This document shows, in pieces, positions 54,039 to 64,000 of a stretch of DNA of 64,000 bases (positions within the stretch are counted from its first letter, which is position 1; each line of letters starts with the position of its first letter). Position numbers and translations under genes: made by a program. This DNA comes from Variovorax sp. PMC12. Lineage in GTDB: Bacteria > Pseudomonadota > Gammaproteobacteria > Burkholderiales > Burkholderiaceae_C. Under the pieces are notes generated by a model. That model did no database searches and had not been told where the DNA came from. It saw only the letters and a list, made by a program, of their open reading frames with translations. Location of the stretch: assembly GCF_003019815.1 (NCBI RefSeq), contig NZ_CP027773.1, forward strand, positions 376,001 through 440,000. The letters are read 5' to 3'.

Positions 54039-54605
54039 CTAACCCGCGATGAGCTTCTGCACCAGCTCCGCCGTGGTCGCGGCCGCGTACTTGCGCATCA
54101 GCCGCGCCCGGTGCAGTTCGACCGTGCGGTGGCTGATGCCCAGCGCCTTGCCGATTTCCTTGGAGGTCAGCCCGCGCATCACCTGCGCCGCCACCTCGCG
54201 TTCGCGTGGTGTGAGCTCGGCCTTCACCGCGCGGCGCGAGCCCAGGTCCTCGAAGGTCCAGATGCCGGCCTCGTGGGGGGCGGCGCGGTTCATCGCATGG
54301 CCGGTGACGTGGCACCAGAAGGTTTCGCCCGCGATCGCACCGTGCAGGCCGCCCAGGCGCTTCATCATGCGGTTGTCGGCGTAGTGCCCGCTGGCGTTCA
54401 GAAAGGGCTCCATGCGCTTGCCGATGCGCTCGAACTCAGCCACGCTGGGGTACAGGATGCTGAACGAATGCCCTACCAGTGCGGAGGGCGTTGCGCCAAA
54501 AATCTCGCATACGCGCACGTTGCAGGCCACGATGGTGCGGTTGCTCGAAACCACCATGCCGACGGGCGCGTGTTCAAAGGCCAGCCGGTAATCGATTTCG
54601 GGCAT
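54039..54605 (-). CDS. PAS-LuxR-type transcriptional regulator
   Basis: 188 residues. An N-terminal PAS domain (EHAPVGMVVSSNRTIVACN, then VGHSFSILYPS) is followed by a LuxR helix-turn-helix: LTPREREVAAQVMRGLTSKE and IGKALGISHRTVELHRARL. No acyl-homoserine lactone domain, so it does not sense quorum signals. It lies divergent from scoA, with an inverted repeat between them. It probably controls scoAB and the downstream gene in response to a small molecule bound to the PAS domain. Confidence 0.9.
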   Translation of the reverse strand: MPEIDYRLAFEHAPVGMVVSSNRTIVACNVRVCEIFGATPSALVGHSFSILYPSVAEFERIGKRMEPFLNASGHYADNRMMKRLGGLHGAIAGETFWCHVTGHAMNRAAPHEAGIWTFEDLGSRRAVKAELTPREREVAAQVMRGLTSKEIGKALGISHRTVELHRARLMRKYAAATTAELVQKLIAG

Positions 54606-54624
54606 CGGGTGTCACCATTACGAA

Positions 54625-54650
54625 ATACTACGTATGCGGGTAGGTAGTAT
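54625..54650. promoter_or_regulatory. Candidate operator between luxR-type gene and scoA
   Basis: The perfect inverted repeat ATACTAC (54625-54631) and GTAGTAT (54644-54650) sits in the gap between the divergent regulator (starts at 54605) and scoA (54700). It encloses the near-palindrome ACTACGTA. A LuxR-type dimer could bind it; the 12-base spacer is within the usual range. Confidence 0.5.
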
Positions 54651-54699
54651 CGTTCAAGGCTTTCCCACCCACTCTCCATTCATCCATCAAGGAGCCCGA

Positions 54700-55512
54700 G
54701 TGAACAAGATTTATCCCTCCGCGGACGCGGCACTCAAGGGGGTCGTCGCAGACGGGCAGATGCTCGCGGTCGGCGGCTTCGGCCTGTGCGGCATTCCCGA
54801 AGCGCTGATCGACGCGCTGAAGGATTCCGGCGTGCAGAACCTCACCGTCGTTTCGAACAACGCGGGCGTCGACGGTTTCGGCCTCGGCAAGCTGCTCGAA
54901 ACGCGCCAGATCAAGAAAATGATCGCGTCCTACGTCGGCGAGAACAAGGAGTTCGAGCGCCAGTACCTCGCGGGCGAGCTGGCCCTCGAATTCACGCCCC
55001 AGGGCACGCTGGCCGAGAAGCTGCGCGCCGGCGGCGCGGGCATTCCGGCCTTCTTCACCAAGACCGGCGTCGGCACGCAAGTGGCCGAAGGCAAGGAACT
55101 GCGCGAGTTCGGCGGCGAGACCTACGTCATGGAACATTCGCTGGTGCCCGACGTGGCGCTGGTGAAGGCCGACGTGGCCGACAAGTCCGGCAACCTGCGC
55201 TTTCGCCTCACGGCGCGCAACTTCAACCCGGCCGCGGCCATGGCCGGCAAGATCTGCATCGTCGAGGTCGAGAAGATCGTGGAAGTGGGCGAACTGGCCC
55301 CCGACGACATCCACCTGCCGGGCATCTACGTGCACCGCATCGTGCTCAACGCCAACCCCGAGAAGCGCATCGAGAAGCGCACCGTGAGCGCCGCCGCGCC
55401 GGTGGACGCCGCGGCCGCCAAGGTCGAGGCCCAGGCCGTCATCGCGCAGGCCGCAGCCGGCAGCGAAGTGCCGGTGCCCACCGTGCCCGCCAACAAGAAA
55501 GAAGGAGCCTGA
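54700..55512 (+). CDS. scoA: 3-oxoacid CoA-transferase subunit A
   Basis: 270 residues from a GTG with AAGGAGC just upstream. [32 protein letters not shown] and [22 protein letters not shown] wording are typical of succinyl-CoA:3-ketoacid transferase alpha subunits. It makes acetoacetyl-CoA from acetoacetate. Compared with the usual 230-240 residues, this protein has an Ala-rich tail of about 30 residues after [10 protein letters not shown]. Followed by scoB with a 1-base gap. Confidence 0.95.
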   Translation: MNKIYPSADAALKGVVADGQMLAVGGFGLCGIPEALIDALKDSGVQNLTVVSNNAGVDGFGLGKLLETRQIKKMIASYVGENKEFERQYLAGELALEFTPQGTLAEKLRAGGAGIPAFFTKTGVGTQVAEGKELREFGGETYVMEHSLVPDVALVKADVADKSGNLRFRLTARNFNPAAAMAGKICIVEVEKIVEVGELAPDDIHLPGIYVHRIVLNANPEKRIEKRTVSAAAPVDAAAAKVEAQAVIAQAAAGSEVPVPTVPANKKEGA

Positions 55513-55513
55513 G

Positions 55514-56152
55514 ATGCCCTGGACCCAAGACCAGATGGCGGCCCGCGCCGCCCAAGAACTCGAAGACGGCTTCTACGTCAACCTCGGCATCGGCATTCCC
55601 ACGCTCGTGGCCAACCACACCGGCACCAAGGAAGTCTGGCTGCAGAGCGAGAACGGCATGCTCGGCATCGGCCCGTTCCCGACCGAGGACAACGTCGACG
55701 CGGACCTCATCAACGCCGGCAAGCAGACCGTGACCACGCTGCCCGGCTCGGCCATCTTCGGCAGCCATGACAGCTTCGCGATGATCCGCGGCGGCAAGAT
55801 CAACCTGTCGATCCTGGGCGCGATGCAGGTCAGCACCAAGGGCGACCTCGCCAACTGGATGATCCCCGGCAAGATGGTCAAGGGCATGGGCGGTGCGATG
55901 GACCTCGTAGCCGGCGTGAAACGCGTGATCGTGCTGATGGAACACGTTGCCAAGAAGAAGGACGGCACCGAGGACCTGAAGATCCTCGAGAAGTGCACCT
56001 TGCCGCTGACCGGCGTGGGCGTGGTCGACCGCATCATCACCGACCTGGCCGTGATGGACGTGGTGCCCGAGGGCCTGAAGGTGGTCGAACTGGCGCCGGG
56101 CGTCACCTTCGACGCGCTGCAGGCCAAGACGGGCGCCAAGCTGATCCAGTAA
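55514..56152 (+). CDS. scoB: 3-oxoacid CoA-transferase subunit B
   Basis: 212 residues. The catalytic glutamate is Glu46 in [26 protein letters not shown] near the N-terminus and [19 protein letters not shown] near the C-terminus are typical. Together with ScoA it activates acetoacetate or related ketoacids with CoA from succinyl-CoA. A clear terminator follows 26 bases after its stop. Confidence 0.96.
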   Translation: MPWTQDQMAARAAQELEDGFYVNLGIGIPTLVANHTGTKEVWLQSENGMLGIGPFPTEDNVDADLINAGKQTVTTLPGSAIFGSHDSFAMIRGGKINLSILGAMQVSTKGDLANWMIPGKMVKGMGGAMDLVAGVKRVIVLMEHVAKKKDGTEDLKILEKCTLPLTGVGVVDRIITDLAVMDVVPEGLKVVELAPGVTFDALQAKTGAKLIQ

Positions 56153-56177
56153 GGGACTGGCGCAACGACTGCAAGAG

Positions 56178-56209
56178 GGCAGGGCAGCGGAAGCAGGCCC
56201 TGCCTTTTT
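56178..56209 (+). terminator. Intrinsic terminator after scoB
   Basis: GGCAGGGC (56178-56185) pairs with GCCCTGCC (56197-56204), loop of 11 bases, followed by TTTTT (56205-56209). The next plus-strand gene starts 17 bases later, so it must have its own promoter or rely on read-through. Confidence 0.85.
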
Positions 56210-56225
56210 GCCTTGGAGAACCGAA

Positions 56226-57617
56226 ATGAATGCGAGCGAAGTTCTGGCCGGCATCTGGCGGCACGCGGGCCTGCCCGAGGAAGCCCTGTCGTTTGCGCGG
56301 CTCACCGGCGCCGACCCGGTGCTGCCATCGTCCTTCGCGGTCGGCACCGCGGCGCAGAGCACCATGGCAGCGGCGGCGCTGGCTGCCTGCGAGCTGGGGC
56401 ACTTGCGCGGCACCGGGCGGCAGCAGGTCGGTGTCGACATGCTGCACGCGGCGCTGGAGTGCATCGGCTGGTTCAGCCTCGACGGGCAGGTGCCGGATCA
56501 GTGGGATGCGTTCTCGGGGCTCTATTGCTGCGCCGACGGATGGGTGCGCGTGCACGCGAACTTCGCGCATCACCGCGACGGCGCGCTGCGGCTGATGAAG
56601 CTCGATCCGGCCACGGCCACGCGCTCCGATGCGGAGGCTGCCATGGCCACATGGCGTGCCCGCGATTTCGAGGACGCGGCTGCCGCGGCAGGGCTGGTGG
56701 CGACGGCACTGCGGCGCTTCGACGAATGGGACGCCACGCCGCAAGGGCAGGCCGTCGCGGCGCAGCCCCTGTTCACCATCGAGCGCATCGGCGACACGCC
56801 GCCGCTCGTGCTGCCGCCGCTTCGCGAAGACGAACGGCCGCTGTCGGGCCTGCGCGTGCTCGACCTCACGCGCGTGCTGGCCGGCCCGGTGGGCGGACGC
56901 GCGCTCGCGGCCTACGGCGCCGATGTGATGCTCGTGAATTCACCGCATTTGCCGAACATCTCGGCGATCGCGGACACGAGCCGCGGCAAGCTGTCGGCGC
57001 ATGCCGACCTGCGGACCGAGGAGGGCCGGGCGGCGCTGCAACGGCTGGTTGCCGACGCGCACGTGTTCGTGCAGGGCTATCGGCCGGGCGGGCTCGAAGC
57101 CCTGGGATTCGGACCGGCGGCGCTGGCAGAGCAGCGACCGGGCATCGTGTGCGTGTCGCTGAGCGCCTACGGCACGCAGGGCCCGTGGGCGAGCCGACGG
57201 GGTTTCGACTCGCTGGTGCAGACGGCGATGGGCTTCAACCACGCCGAAGGCGAGGCCGCCGGGGACGGCAAGCCCAAGCCGCTGCCCATGCAGATCCTCG
57301 ACGAGGCCACCGGCTACCTGATCGCTTTCGGCGCCGCCGCGGCGCTGTGGCGGCAGCAGCGCGAAGGCGGCAGCTGGCAGGTGCGGGTGTCGCTGGCGCA
57401 GACGGGGCATTGGCTGCGCGGCCTGGGGCGCGTGCCGGGCGGGCTTTCCATCGCCAAGCCCGGCCTTGCGCCCTACGTCGAGACCACCGCCTCGGGCTTT
57501 GGTGAGCTGGCAGCGTTGCGCCATGGCGCGATGCTTCAGCGAACGCCCGCCGCGTGGCCGCGTCCCTCGATGCCACCGGGCAGCCATGCGGCGCGCTGGC
57601 CGGCCGTCATGCAATGA
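56226..57617 (+). CDS. CaiB/BaiF-family CoA-transferase, long form
   Basis: 463 residues, of which the C-terminal half matches family III CoA-transferases: LSGLRVLDLTRVLAGPVGGR, GYRPGGLEALGFGPAALAEQ and SLSAYGTQGPWASRRGFDSL. The N-terminal 200 residues (GADPVLPSSFAVGTAAQS, then DGWVRVHANFAHHRDGALRL) look like a second, diverged CoA-transferase half, so the gene may be an internal fusion of domain order C-N. The catalytic Asp is probably in QILDEATGYLIAFG. Substrate unknown. After the scoB terminator, it may be independently expressed. Confidence 0.8.
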   Translation: MNASEVLAGIWRHAGLPEEALSFARLTGADPVLPSSFAVGTAAQSTMAAAALAACELGHLRGTGRQQVGVDMLHAALECIGWFSLDGQVPDQWDAFSGLYCCADGWVRVHANFAHHRDGALRLMKLDPATATRSDAEAAMATWRARDFEDAAAAAGLVATALRRFDEWDATPQGQAVAAQPLFTIERIGDTPPLVLPPLREDERPLSGLRVLDLTRVLAGPVGGRALAAYGADVMLVNSPHLPNISAIADTSRGKLSAHADLRTEEGRAALQRLVADAHVFVQGYRPGGLEALGFGPAALAEQRPGIVCVSLSAYGTQGPWASRRGFDSLVQTAMGFNHAEGEAAGDGKPKPLPMQILDEATGYLIAFGAAAALWRQQREGGSWQVRVSLAQTGHWLRGLGRVPGGLSIAKPGLAPYVETTASGFGELAALRHGAMLQRTPAAWPRPSMPPGSHAARWPAVMQ

Positions 57618-57633
57618 GTGCGAAACTGGTTGC

Positions 57634-58719
57634 ATGGCCTATCTCGATATCGACAACCTTCAATCCGTTTTCCTCGACGACGACGCACTCGGCGCGCGTC
57701 ATCTGCATCGTCAGCCCTGCGGCTTGCTGAACATCACGAGCGGCCGGATCGTGGCCTGTGATCCCCTGGTGCAGCCCGAGCGCGCAGCCTTCGTGCGCAG
57801 CGTGAACCGGCGCGGCGCATTTCCCGTCGAGGTGCTGCACGACAAGGGCCGCCATGCGCTGGCGGTGCTGTGGCTGGGCGAACGCGGCGGGCACCGGGTT
57901 TCCGATCTGCGCTGGGAACCGGCGCTCCTCGAAGGGCAATCGCAGGATGCGCTCGGAGACGACGAGTTCTTCGGCTACCCCGTCGATGCCGGCGTGGGCT
58001 GCTTCATGGATGCCGATGCGGCAAAGGCCATGGCCGAGCGCGAGGCGCGCGAGTCCGAAAAATCTGTCCATTTCAACTATTACGACGACGTGCTCGCGGA
58101 GGAACTGGGCTCGGCCGACATCGCCAACCATTACCCGCAGGGGCAAGGCACCGCGAACAACATCGTGATCTTCAGCTCGGGCTGGGGCGACGGCAGCTAC
58201 CCGAGTTTCTGGGCGCTCGATGCGGCCGGCGAACCCGTGGCACTGGTGACCGACTTCATGACGATGGCCGGCGGCGATGCGCGCGACGAGAACGACAAGC
58301 GCAGCGATGCCTACAAGGCCAGCCTGTCGCCGGAGAAGCTGGCTGCCCTCGATGCGCTGGGCGCGGCGGCCGTGGCAGGCGACTCGTCTCTCATCCGGTC
58401 GCTGCTCGGCGAAGGGCTCGCAGGCGCCAACGAGATCGTTCCGTCGTTGGGCGAAACCGCCATCACCAGCGCCATCCGCATGAACCGGCTCGAAGCGTTG
58501 CGCGTGCTGCTGGGCTCGATGCCGTCGCTGCCGATGCCGCCGCTGTTCTATACCGGGGACGAGGAGGAAAGCTACCTCGTCTACGCGCGCCGGCTCAAGA
58601 AGCCGCGCGTGCCGGGGCTGATGGAACTGCTCGAAAAATCCGAAGCCGCCGCAGTTGCTACAGCTGCTGCCGAACCGGCTCCTGCGGGCAAGAGCCTCTG
58701 GAAGCGCCTTTTCTCCTGA
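57634..58719 (+). CDS. DUF4241 protein with ankyrin-like tail
   Basis: 361 residues from ATG 57634. The N-terminal two-thirds matches DUF4241 wording: QPCGLLNITSGRIVACDPLV, PVEVLHDKGRHALAVLWL, FSSGWGDGSYPSFWALDAAG and VALVTDFMTMAG. The rest has short helical repeats (AAAVAGDSSLIRSLLGEGL, then TAITSAIRMNRLEALRVLLG) that look like one or two ankyrin-type units. Soluble, function unknown; members sometimes occur in immunity or toxin-related loci, but no partner is seen here. Confidence 0.75.
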   Translation: MAYLDIDNLQSVFLDDDALGARHLHRQPCGLLNITSGRIVACDPLVQPERAAFVRSVNRRGAFPVEVLHDKGRHALAVLWLGERGGHRVSDLRWEPALLEGQSQDALGDDEFFGYPVDAGVGCFMDADAAKAMAEREARESEKSVHFNYYDDVLAEELGSADIANHYPQGQGTANNIVIFSSGWGDGSYPSFWALDAAGEPVALVTDFMTMAGGDARDENDKRSDAYKASLSPEKLAALDALGAAAVAGDSSLIRSLLGEGLAGANEIVPSLGETAITSAIRMNRLEALRVLLGSMPSLPMPPLFYTGDEEESYLVYARRLKKPRVPGLMELLEKSEAAAVATAAAEPAPAGKSLWKRLFS

Positions 58720-58723
58720 GCCG

Positions 58724-59893
58724 TCAGGCGCCCAGCGCGGCGCGGACCTTGTCGCCCAGTCCGCGCAACCGCTCCACGGGTTCGTTGGAGAAAACGAAGC
58801 GCAGGTACTGCGCGCCATGCGTCTCGCCCCAGCCCTGCATCGCGGTGGCGCAGACGCGCGACTTCAACAGCCGCTCGGACAGCGTCTGCCCGTCGATGCC
58901 GAAGTCGCTCGCACGCAGCAGCAGCGACCAGCCGCCGGCCGGCACGCCGACCGGCAGCCCCTTGAGTTCGTCGAGCACCGTGTCTCGCCGGCGTTCCAGT
59001 TCGCTTACATACGGCGCGAGCGTGCGAGGCGATTGCTCCAGCGCCGTCGCCACCGCGTCCTGCGCGATGCCCACCGGCACCACCACGTTCGCGAGCGACA
59101 CGGCCACGAGGTCGGGCATGTAGCTCTCGGGTGCCACGGTCCAGCCCACGCGCCAGCCGATCATGCGCAGTTCCTTGGCCGACGAGCCGACGGTGATGGT
59201 GCGCCCGGCCATGCCCGGCAGGCCCGCGGGGTGGATCACCTGGCGGCCGTCGTACAGCAGCCGTTCCATGGCCGTGTCGAGGATCAGCGTCAGGTCGTGC
59301 CGCACGCACAGGTCGGCGATGGCGCGCCAGTCTTCCTCGTCGAAGCAGCCGCCGGTGGGCATCGACGGAGACATCAGCAGCATCACCCGCACGCGCGGGC
59401 CGACGGCGGCCTGAAGCGCGTCGCGGTCCAGCTTCCATTCGCCGCCGGGCGTGAAGCGAAAGGGCGCGTACTTCGGGGTGCCGCCGGCAAGGCGGATGCG
59501 GTTGAGCAGCCCGGCGTAGGTCGGATCGGTCACCAGCACTTCGTCGCCGACCTCGACGGTGGCGAGCAGCGCATTGAGGATGCCCGACAGCCCGCCGGCC
59601 GAGATCACGCAGTTGCGCGCGCCGCTGTACGCCACGCCCGACAGCGCCGACACGTGCCGCGCCGCCACGTCGCGCAGCCGCGACTGGCCGACGAAGGGCA
59701 GGTAGCTGTTGTCCGAGTCTTCGGAGGCGGCGCGCATCGTGCGCGCGACGGCCTCCGGGTCGGGCGGGATGTCGACGTCGAGGTTCTCCAGTCGAAGGAA
59801 CGGCGGGCCGTCGGCGTCATCGGCAATGGCGCCCATGCGGTCGACGCCGATGCCGGCGATGTGGGTCAGGCGGGCGGGGCGGTTGCGAGGCAT
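58724..59893 (-). CDS. Class I/II pyridoxal-phosphate aminotransferase
   Basis: 389 residues. Schiff-base lysine Lys240 in VGSSAKELRMIGWRVGW, with the phosphate-binding Arg248 nearby. PSMPTGG replaces the more usual NPTG turn. GGLSGILNALLATVEVGDEV and LRFVFSNEPVERLRGLGDKV are typical. Start at MPRNRPARL with GGAG upstream; longer starts overlap the LysR gene's 3' gap. Possibly involved in branched-chain or aromatic amino acid conversion, given the valine-type operon beyond the next gene. Confidence 0.88.
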   Translation of the reverse strand: MPRNRPARLTHIAGIGVDRMGAIADDADGPPFLRLENLDVDIPPDPEAVARTMRAASEDSDNSYLPFVGQSRLRDVAARHVSALSGVAYSGARNCVISAGGLSGILNALLATVEVGDEVLVTDPTYAGLLNRIRLAGGTPKYAPFRFTPGGEWKLDRDALQAAVGPRVRVMLLMSPSMPTGGCFDEEDWRAIADLCVRHDLTLILDTAMERLLYDGRQVIHPAGLPGMAGRTITVGSSAKELRMIGWRVGWTVAPESYMPDLVAVSLANVVVPVGIAQDAVATALEQSPRTLAPYVSELERRRDTVLDELKGLPVGVPAGGWSLLLRASDFGIDGQTLSERLLKSRVCATAMQGWGETHGAQYLRFVFSNEPVERLRGLGDKVRAALGA

Positions 59894-59949
59894 TCCGATC
59901 TCCTTGCTGTTCACGGCGGGGAGCCGCCAGCATGGCACAACCCGGGCCG

Positions 59950-60861
59950 TCAGGCTGCGGTGCCGGGCGGACTGCCCAGCAGCAATAGGGCCCGGTGCGC
60001 CTCGGCGGTCTGCCGCAGGAATTCCCAGGTCGCCTGCATCCGCACGAGGTGTTTGGTTTCCGCAGGCATCGACATCCAGAAGGTCCGCGTGAAGTTCGCC
60101 TGCCCGGGCAGCACGGGCTGCAGCGCGCCGTCTTTCTCGGCGATGAAGGCCGGCAGCACCGCGATGCCCGCGCCCGCCGCCACGGCGCTGTGCTGCGCGA
60201 GCACGCTGGTGCTGCGCAGCGCGAAGCTGTCGGGGCGGTGGAGCTCGTCGAGGTATTGCAGCTCCTTGCTGAACAGCAGGTCGTCCACGTAGCTGATGAA
60301 GGTGTGGCCGCGCAGGTCTTCGCGTGACTTGATCGGCTTGTGCGCCGACAGGTACTGCTTCGATGCGTAGAGCCGCAGCGTGTAGTCGGTGAGCTTGGTG
60401 ACGACCACCGGGCCGCGCGCCGGTCGTTCGAGCGAGATCACGATGTCGGCTTCGCGCCGCGACAGGTGCACCAGCCGCGGCATGGCCAGCAGATCGATGG
60501 TCAGGCGCGGGTGCTGCACCGCGAACAGCGCGAGACGGGGTGCCAGCACCACGGTGCCGAAGCCCTCGGTTGCGCCGATGCGCACCAGGCCCGACAGGCC
60601 TTCCTGCGAGGCAGGCGCGGTGCTTTCCACGGCCTGGAAGGCGCTCTCCATCGCCTCGACCTGCGGCTGCAGCCGCCGTCCTGCCTCGGTGAGCCGGTGG
60701 CCGCCCGCTTCACGCGAGAAAAGCGGGGCGCCGACCTCTTTCTCCAGCGCCTGGATGCGGCGCGCCACCGTGGTGTGGTCGACCTCGAGCCGGCGCGCGG
60801 CGCTCATGAGCGTGCCGGAGCGAGCGAGCTCCAGGAAGTAGCGAAGGTTGTCCCAATCCAT
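59950..60861 (-). CDS. LysR-family regulator of the mmsA operon
   Basis: 303 residues from MDWDNLRYFLELARSGTLMS, whose HTH is SAARRLEVDHTTVARRIQAL. The N-terminal motif DWDNLRYFLELA is common in LysR members that face mmsA genes. Divergent from mmsA with 152 bases between. The aminotransferase gene follows 56 bases later on the same strand. The direct repeats at 60891 and 60933 are likely its operator. Confidence 0.9.
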   Translation of the reverse strand: MDWDNLRYFLELARSGTLMSAARRLEVDHTTVARRIQALEKEVGAPLFSREAGGHRLTEAGRRLQPQVEAMESAFQAVESTAPASQEGLSGLVRIGATEGFGTVVLAPRLALFAVQHPRLTIDLLAMPRLVHLSRREADIVISLERPARGPVVVTKLTDYTLRLYASKQYLSAHKPIKSREDLRGHTFISYVDDLLFSKELQYLDELHRPDSFALRSTSVLAQHSAVAAGAGIAVLPAFIAEKDGALQPVLPGQANFTRTFWMSMPAETKHLVRMQATWEFLRQTAEAHRALLLLGSPPGTAA

Positions 60862-60889
60862 CTGCTTGCTTGCCCTCTGGTTGATGCTC

Positions 60890-60947
60890 TGCAAATTTGC
60901 AAAGCCTTGGCGCATTTTTGTCTATTGTCATGGCAAATCTGCAAAGC
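60890..60947. promoter_or_regulatory. Direct repeats and palindrome in the lysR-mmsA gap
   Basis: GCAAATTTGCAAAGC (60891-60905) and GCAAATCTGCAAAGC (60933-60947) agree at 14 of 15 bases and lie exactly 42 bases apart, four helical turns. The first copy contains the perfect 12-base palindrome TGCAAATTTGCA (60890-60901). This suits a LysR tetramer binding a recognition and an activation site on one face of the DNA. Confidence 0.6.
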
Positions 60948-61013
60948 TAGGATGTCGCTCTGCACCGGCCGGGCCGGCACCGAATTCACAGGATCACAGG
61001 AGACAAAACCCCC

Positions 61014-62533
<1,520 letters not shown>

Positions 62534-62537
<4 letters not shown>

Positions 62538-62935
62538 GGCACGGGCTTCGCGTCGCGGCCTGGGGCGCGGTGGCGGCGGTCGCATTACTGCTCGCCGGCG
62601 GGGCGCAGGCGGCCGGCCAAGACGAGCCGCTCGACTGCAACCCGAACGGAAACCAGCAGCAGATGAACGACTGCGCGGTGCGCGACTTTCGTGCGGCCGA
62701 TGCCACGCTCAACATCCGCTACGGCGAGGTGATGAAGACGCTCTCGCCGCAGATGCGCGTCGCGCTGCGCAACGAGCAGCGGACGTGGCTCAAGGGGCGC
62801 GATCCCGCTTGCAAGCGTGCCGCGAAGGCGAGCGAAGGTGGCTCCATCTGGCCGCTGGTGTTCAACGCATGCCTGGAGAAATCGACCCGCAAACGCACCG
62901 CCGAACTGGACCGCTGGAAGGGTCGCGAACAATGA
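62534..62935 (+). CDS. DUF1311/LprI-like periplasmic protein
   Basis: 133 residues. Signal peptide [19 protein letters not shown], then the cysteine-containing DUF1311 domain: [37 protein letters not shown] and [10 protein letters not shown]. Related domains include LprI-type lysozyme inhibitors. It overlaps both neighbours as ATGA, embedded in a catabolic operon where it has no obvious job, so it may be a hitchhiking gene. Confidence 0.85.
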
Positions 62936-64000
62936 ATTTCGAACTGTCCGAAGAACAGAACGCCTTTGCGCAGACCGCGCGCGACTTTGCACAGGCCGAG
63001 TTCGCGCCGCATGCGGCGCGGTGGGACGCGGAAGCCATCTTTCCGAAGGAGGCCATCGCCAAGGCTGGCGAACTGGGCTTCTGCGGGCTGTATGCGCCCG
63101 AGCGCATCGGCGGCCTCGGCCTGCCGCGGCTCGATGCGGCGCTGGTGTTCGAGGAGATGGCCGCGGTCGACCCGTCGACCACGGCTTTCATCACCATCCA
63201 CAACATGGCGACGTGGATGCTCGGCACATGGGCTACCGACGAGGTCGCGAAGCACTGGGGCGAAGAGCTGACCAGCGGGCGCAAGCTGGCTTCCTACTGC
63301 CTCACCGAGCCGGGCGCCGGGTCGGATGCGGGGTCGCTCAAGACGCGCGCGGAACTGCAGGGCGCCGAATACGTCATCAACGGCGGCAAGGCCTTCATCT
63401 CCGGCGCGGGGTCGACCGACTTGCTGGTGCTGATGGCGCGCACGGGCGGCGCGGGCGCGAGCGGCGTCTCGGCCTTTGCGGTGCCGGCCGATGCGCCCGG
63501 CATCAGCTACGGCAAGAAGGAGCACAAGATGGGCTGGAACAGCCAGCCCACGCGCACCATCAGTTTCGACAACGTGCGCATCCCGGCGCAGAACCTGCTG
63601 GGCAAGGAAGGCGAGGGCTTTCGCATTGCCATGAAGGGGCTGGACGGCGGGCGCATCAACATCGCAACTTGCTCGGTGGGGGCGGCGCAGGGGGCGCTCG
63701 ACGCGGCGCGGCGCTATCTGCATGAGCGCCAGCAGTTCGGCAAGCCGCTCGCGAGCTTCCAGGCGCTGCAGTTCAAGCTCGCCGACATGGCGACGGAACT
63801 GGTCGCGGCGCGGCAGATGGTTCGGCTGGCGGCATCGAAGCTCGACGCGGGCCATGCCGACGCGAGCACCTATTGCGCGATGGCGAAGCGCTTTGCGACA
63901 GATGCCGGGTTCAACGTCTGCAACGACGCGCTGCAACTGCACGGCGGCTACGGCTACCTGAGCGAGTTTCCGCTCGAGCGCCTGGTGCGCGACGCGCGCG
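62932..64000 (+). CDS. Acyl-CoA dehydrogenase, probably isobutyryl-CoA dehydrogenase; C-terminus beyond window
   Basis: At least 356 residues; the window ends within the C-terminal helical domain. FAD-binding SYCLTEPGAGSDAGSLKT and HKMGWNSQPTRTISFDNV are typical of the family. The end LQLHGGYGYLSEFPLERLVR lies just before the expected catalytic-glutamate region, so the base is beyond the edge. Neighbour mmsA and the sequence TIHNMATWMLGTW favour isobutyryl-CoA dehydrogenase of valine breakdown. It passes electrons to ETF and ETF-QO. Start overlaps the DUF1311 gene's stop (ATGA). Confidence 0.9.
   Translation, partial: MNFELSEEQNAFAQTARDFAQAEFAPHAARWDAEAIFPKEAIAKAGELGFCGLYAPERIGGLGLPRLDAALVFEEMAAVDPSTTAFITIHNMATWMLGTWATDEVAKHWGEELTSGRKLASYCLTEPGAGSDAGSLKTRAELQGAEYVINGGKAFISGAGSTDLLVLMARTGGAGASGVSAFAVPADAPGISYGKKEHKMGWNSQPTRTISFDNVRIPAQNLLGKEGEGFRIAMKGLDGGRINIATCSVGAAQGALDAARRYLHERQQFGKPLASFQALQFKLADMATELVAARQMVRLAASKLDAGHADASTYCAMAKRFATDAGFNVCNDALQLHGGYGYLSEFPLERLVRDAR

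Overview
The window is high-GC, gene-dense chromosomal DNA. I infer a betaproteobacterium of the Comamonadaceae, most likely Variovorax or a close relative. The reasons are protein wording typical of that family (Bug/TctC binding protein, CaiB-like transferases, OpgD, an EutBC-Eat unit without microcompartment genes) and intergenic repeats of a kind I associate with these genomes. No tRNA, rRNA, CRISPR, integrase, transposase or insertion sequence was seen. Apart from the short gaps noted, the window is packed with genes.

Layout. 1-4.75 kb: glycine cleavage operon gcvT-gcvH-gcvP (gcvP cut by the window edge) behind a tandem glycine riboswitch. 4.77-13.54 kb: nine tightly packed minus-strand genes, in transcription order fatty acyl-AMP ligase, fatty-acid desaturase, acyl carrier protein, MFS exporter, flavin monooxygenase, a protein with a possible NAT-like Cys-His-Asp triad, a deoxyribosyltransferase-like protein, a PaaI-like thioesterase and an Old Yellow Enzyme. 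A divergent LysR gene and a DUF6506-like gene follow. This block looks less GC-rich than its surroundings and is the best candidate for an undescribed system: an ACP-tethered, desaturated fatty-acyl product pathway. 15-23 kb: small unknown proteins, an MFS/AraC pair, and a denD-TRAP transporter operon. 23-27 kb: ETF-ubiquinone oxidoreductase, then an SDR-EamA-thioesterase operon.

27-32.3 kb: an envelope-modification locus with a two-component system divergent from two PAP2 phosphatases and an EptA-type phosphoethanolamine transferase. 32.3-32.65 kb: two inverted copies of a structured repeat with compensatory changes. 32.7-37.3 kb: AhpD-like protein and a three-subunit periplasmic GMC dehydrogenase with a three-haem cytochrome. 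37.4-40.9 kb: ethanolamine uptake and ammonia-lyase (eat-eutB-eutC). 41-45 kb: FKBP isomerase, SDR, opgD and a methyltransferase. 45-49 kb: an AcoR-like sigma-54 activator divergent from an aldehyde dehydrogenase-DUF779 operon that has a recognisable sigma-54 promoter. 49-53.7 kb: LysR divergent from a CoA-transferase/HMG-CoA-lyase-like/VOC/Bug operon for an organic acid. 53.7-57.6 kb: PAS-LuxR regulator divergent from scoAB and a further CoA-transferase-like gene. 57.6-64 kb: DUF4241 protein, aminotransferase, and a LysR gene divergent from a valine-type operon (mmsA, a DUF1311 protein, acyl-CoA dehydrogenase cut by the window edge).

Themes are acyl-CoA and organic-acid catabolism with divergent regulator/operon pairs, plus one probable specialised-metabolite operon.
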